A stretch of 64,000 nt of DNA from Paraconexibacter algicola. Its GTDB lineage: Bacteria; Actinomycetota; Thermoleophilia; Solirubrobacterales; Solirubrobacteraceae. Each line of letters starts with the position of its first letter. The first letter of the stretch is position 1. This document shows, one piece after another, positions 63,380 to 64,000 of this stretch. The stretch covers positions 1,942,978 to 2,006,977 of the forward strand of contig NZ_PYYB01000001.1 in NCBI RefSeq assembly GCF_003044185.1, read 5' to 3'. The notes under the pieces are model-generated. The model was not told the origin of the DNA, did not search any database, and saw only the letters and a list, made by a program, of their open reading frames with translations. Both the position numbers and the translations under genes were made by a program.

Positions 63380-64000
63380 GTGCGCGTCCTGCTCGACACG
63401 ACCTTCGCGCTGCGCGGCCACTCCGGGACCGGCGTGTACCTCGCGCACCTCTCCGAGGCGCTGCAGCGCCTCGGCGTCGACGTGGTCGAGGCGCGCAACG
63501 AGGGCCGCCGCGCCCCGGGCGGCGGCGTGCGGCGCAGCGTCGTGAACGCGTCCGCGGACCACTGGTGGACGGCGGTGGAGCTGCCGCGCCGCGCCCGCGA
63601 GTGCCGCGCCGACGTCGTGCACCACCCGCTCCCGGCGACCAGTCCGCTGGGGTTCGTGCCGCAGGTCGTCACCGTCCACGACCTCGCGTTCGAGCGGCTC
63701 CCGGACAGCTTCGACGCGCGCTTCCGCGTCTGGGCGCGGCTCGCGCACCGGGCGGCCGCGCGCCGCGCGCAGGCCGTCGTGGCGGTCTCGCGGACCACCG
63801 CGCAGGACGTGATGGCGCGCTGGGGGATCGCGGCCGACCGGATCGTCGTCGCCCGCCACGGGCCGGGGCAGGAGCCCGACGCGGTGCGCCCGCGTGACCG
63901 CGAGCCCGCCCACCTGCTGTACGTCGGGGACGACGAGCCGCGCAAGAACCTCGGGCTGCTGCTCGCCGCCCACCGCCTGTACCGCGAGCACGCGGCGGCG
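63380..64000 (+). CDS. GT4 family glycosyltransferase, 3' end cut by window edge
   Basis: About 207 residues are visible from GTG 63380: VRVLLDTTFALRGHSGTGVYLAHLSEALQRLGVDVV, VVTVHDLAFERLPDSFDARF, AQAVVAVSRTTAQDVMARWGI and LLYVGDDEPRKNLGLLLAAH. The reading reaches the start of the C-terminal sugar-donor domain; the EX7E motif lies beyond the edge. The N-domain is similar in plan to the GT4 at 54729. Confidence 0.88.
   Translation, partial: MRVLLDTTFALRGHSGTGVYLAHLSEALQRLGVDVVEARNEGRRAPGGGVRRSVVNASADHWWTAVELPRRARECRADVVHHPLPATSPLGFVPQVVTVHDLAFERLPDSFDARFRVWARLAHRAAARRAQAVVAVSRTTAQDVMARWGIAADRIVVARHGPGQEPDAVRPRDREPAHLLYVGDDEPRKNLGLLLAAHRLYREHAAA

Overview
The window is very GC-rich, packed with short-gap and 4-bp-overlap operons, and makes heavy use of GTG starts. 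Together with a high-GC actinobacterial gene set (CsoR/CopA, fused biotin carboxylase-carrier chain, TIGR03663 and DUF2298 membrane proteins, DUF559 protein, collagen-like secreted protein), this suggests a chromosomal segment of an actinobacterium, probably Thermoleophilia/Solirubrobacterales. The lineage is inference from gene content. I see no rRNA, tRNA, CRISPR array, prophage or IS element.

Layout. 1-3.8 kb: 3' part of an acyl-CoA carboxylase alpha chain, a small membrane protein, and a DUF559 gene bracketed by three copies of a 42-bp inverted-repeat element. 3.8-9.5 kb: a five-gene minus-strand assimilatory sulfate operon (sulfite reductase, APS reductase, TauE/SafE transporter, cysD, cysN). 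The reductase has the FeS cysteines of the APS type, which explains why no APS kinase is present. 9.5-16.9 kb: small and secreted proteins, an OCD-family dehydrogenase, RDD and BI-1 membrane proteins, a collagen-like protein and a subtilase. 16.9-20.6 kb: a divergent copper module, csoR against copZ, a His-rich secreted protein and copA, with a CsoR-type palindrome between. 20.5-29.3 kb: regulator, DMT transporter, PhoD phosphatase, acyl-CoA carboxylase beta chain, SRPBCC protein and a B12-domain-less methylmalonyl-CoA-mutase-family subunit; with the alpha chain at the left edge these could serve propionyl-CoA metabolism. 29.3-32.5 kb: a VapBC-like toxin-antitoxin pair translationally coupled to an ~820-residue DUF1963-type protein. 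34.8-40.3 kb: TIGR03663 and DUF2298 membrane proteins flank a fused MoaD-MoaE gene and a SelB-like GTPase that stops after domain III. 40.3-41.8 kb: acetyltransferase, ferritin and a tiny Cys-rich protein.

From 41.8 kb to the right edge lies an extracellular polysaccharide / cell-envelope glycan locus: UDP-glucuronate decarboxylase, polyprenyl-phosphate sugar transferase, membrane-anchored GH10 glycosidase, several GT2 and GT4 glycosyltransferases, Wzm/Wzt-like ABC exporter, WecG/TagA enzyme, methyltransferases, an FAD oxidoreductase, a multi-TM protein and sugar kinases.

The most unusual signals are non-coding. Two copies (127 and 131 bp) of a long nested hairpin share an almost identical outer arm and inner stem but differ in the loops, and lie 3.7 kb apart in the polysaccharide locus. 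The 42-bp elements flank DUF559 and one supplies its stop codon. Among protein genes, the SelB-like/MoaDE pair and the VapBC-DUF1963 operon are the least ordinary.
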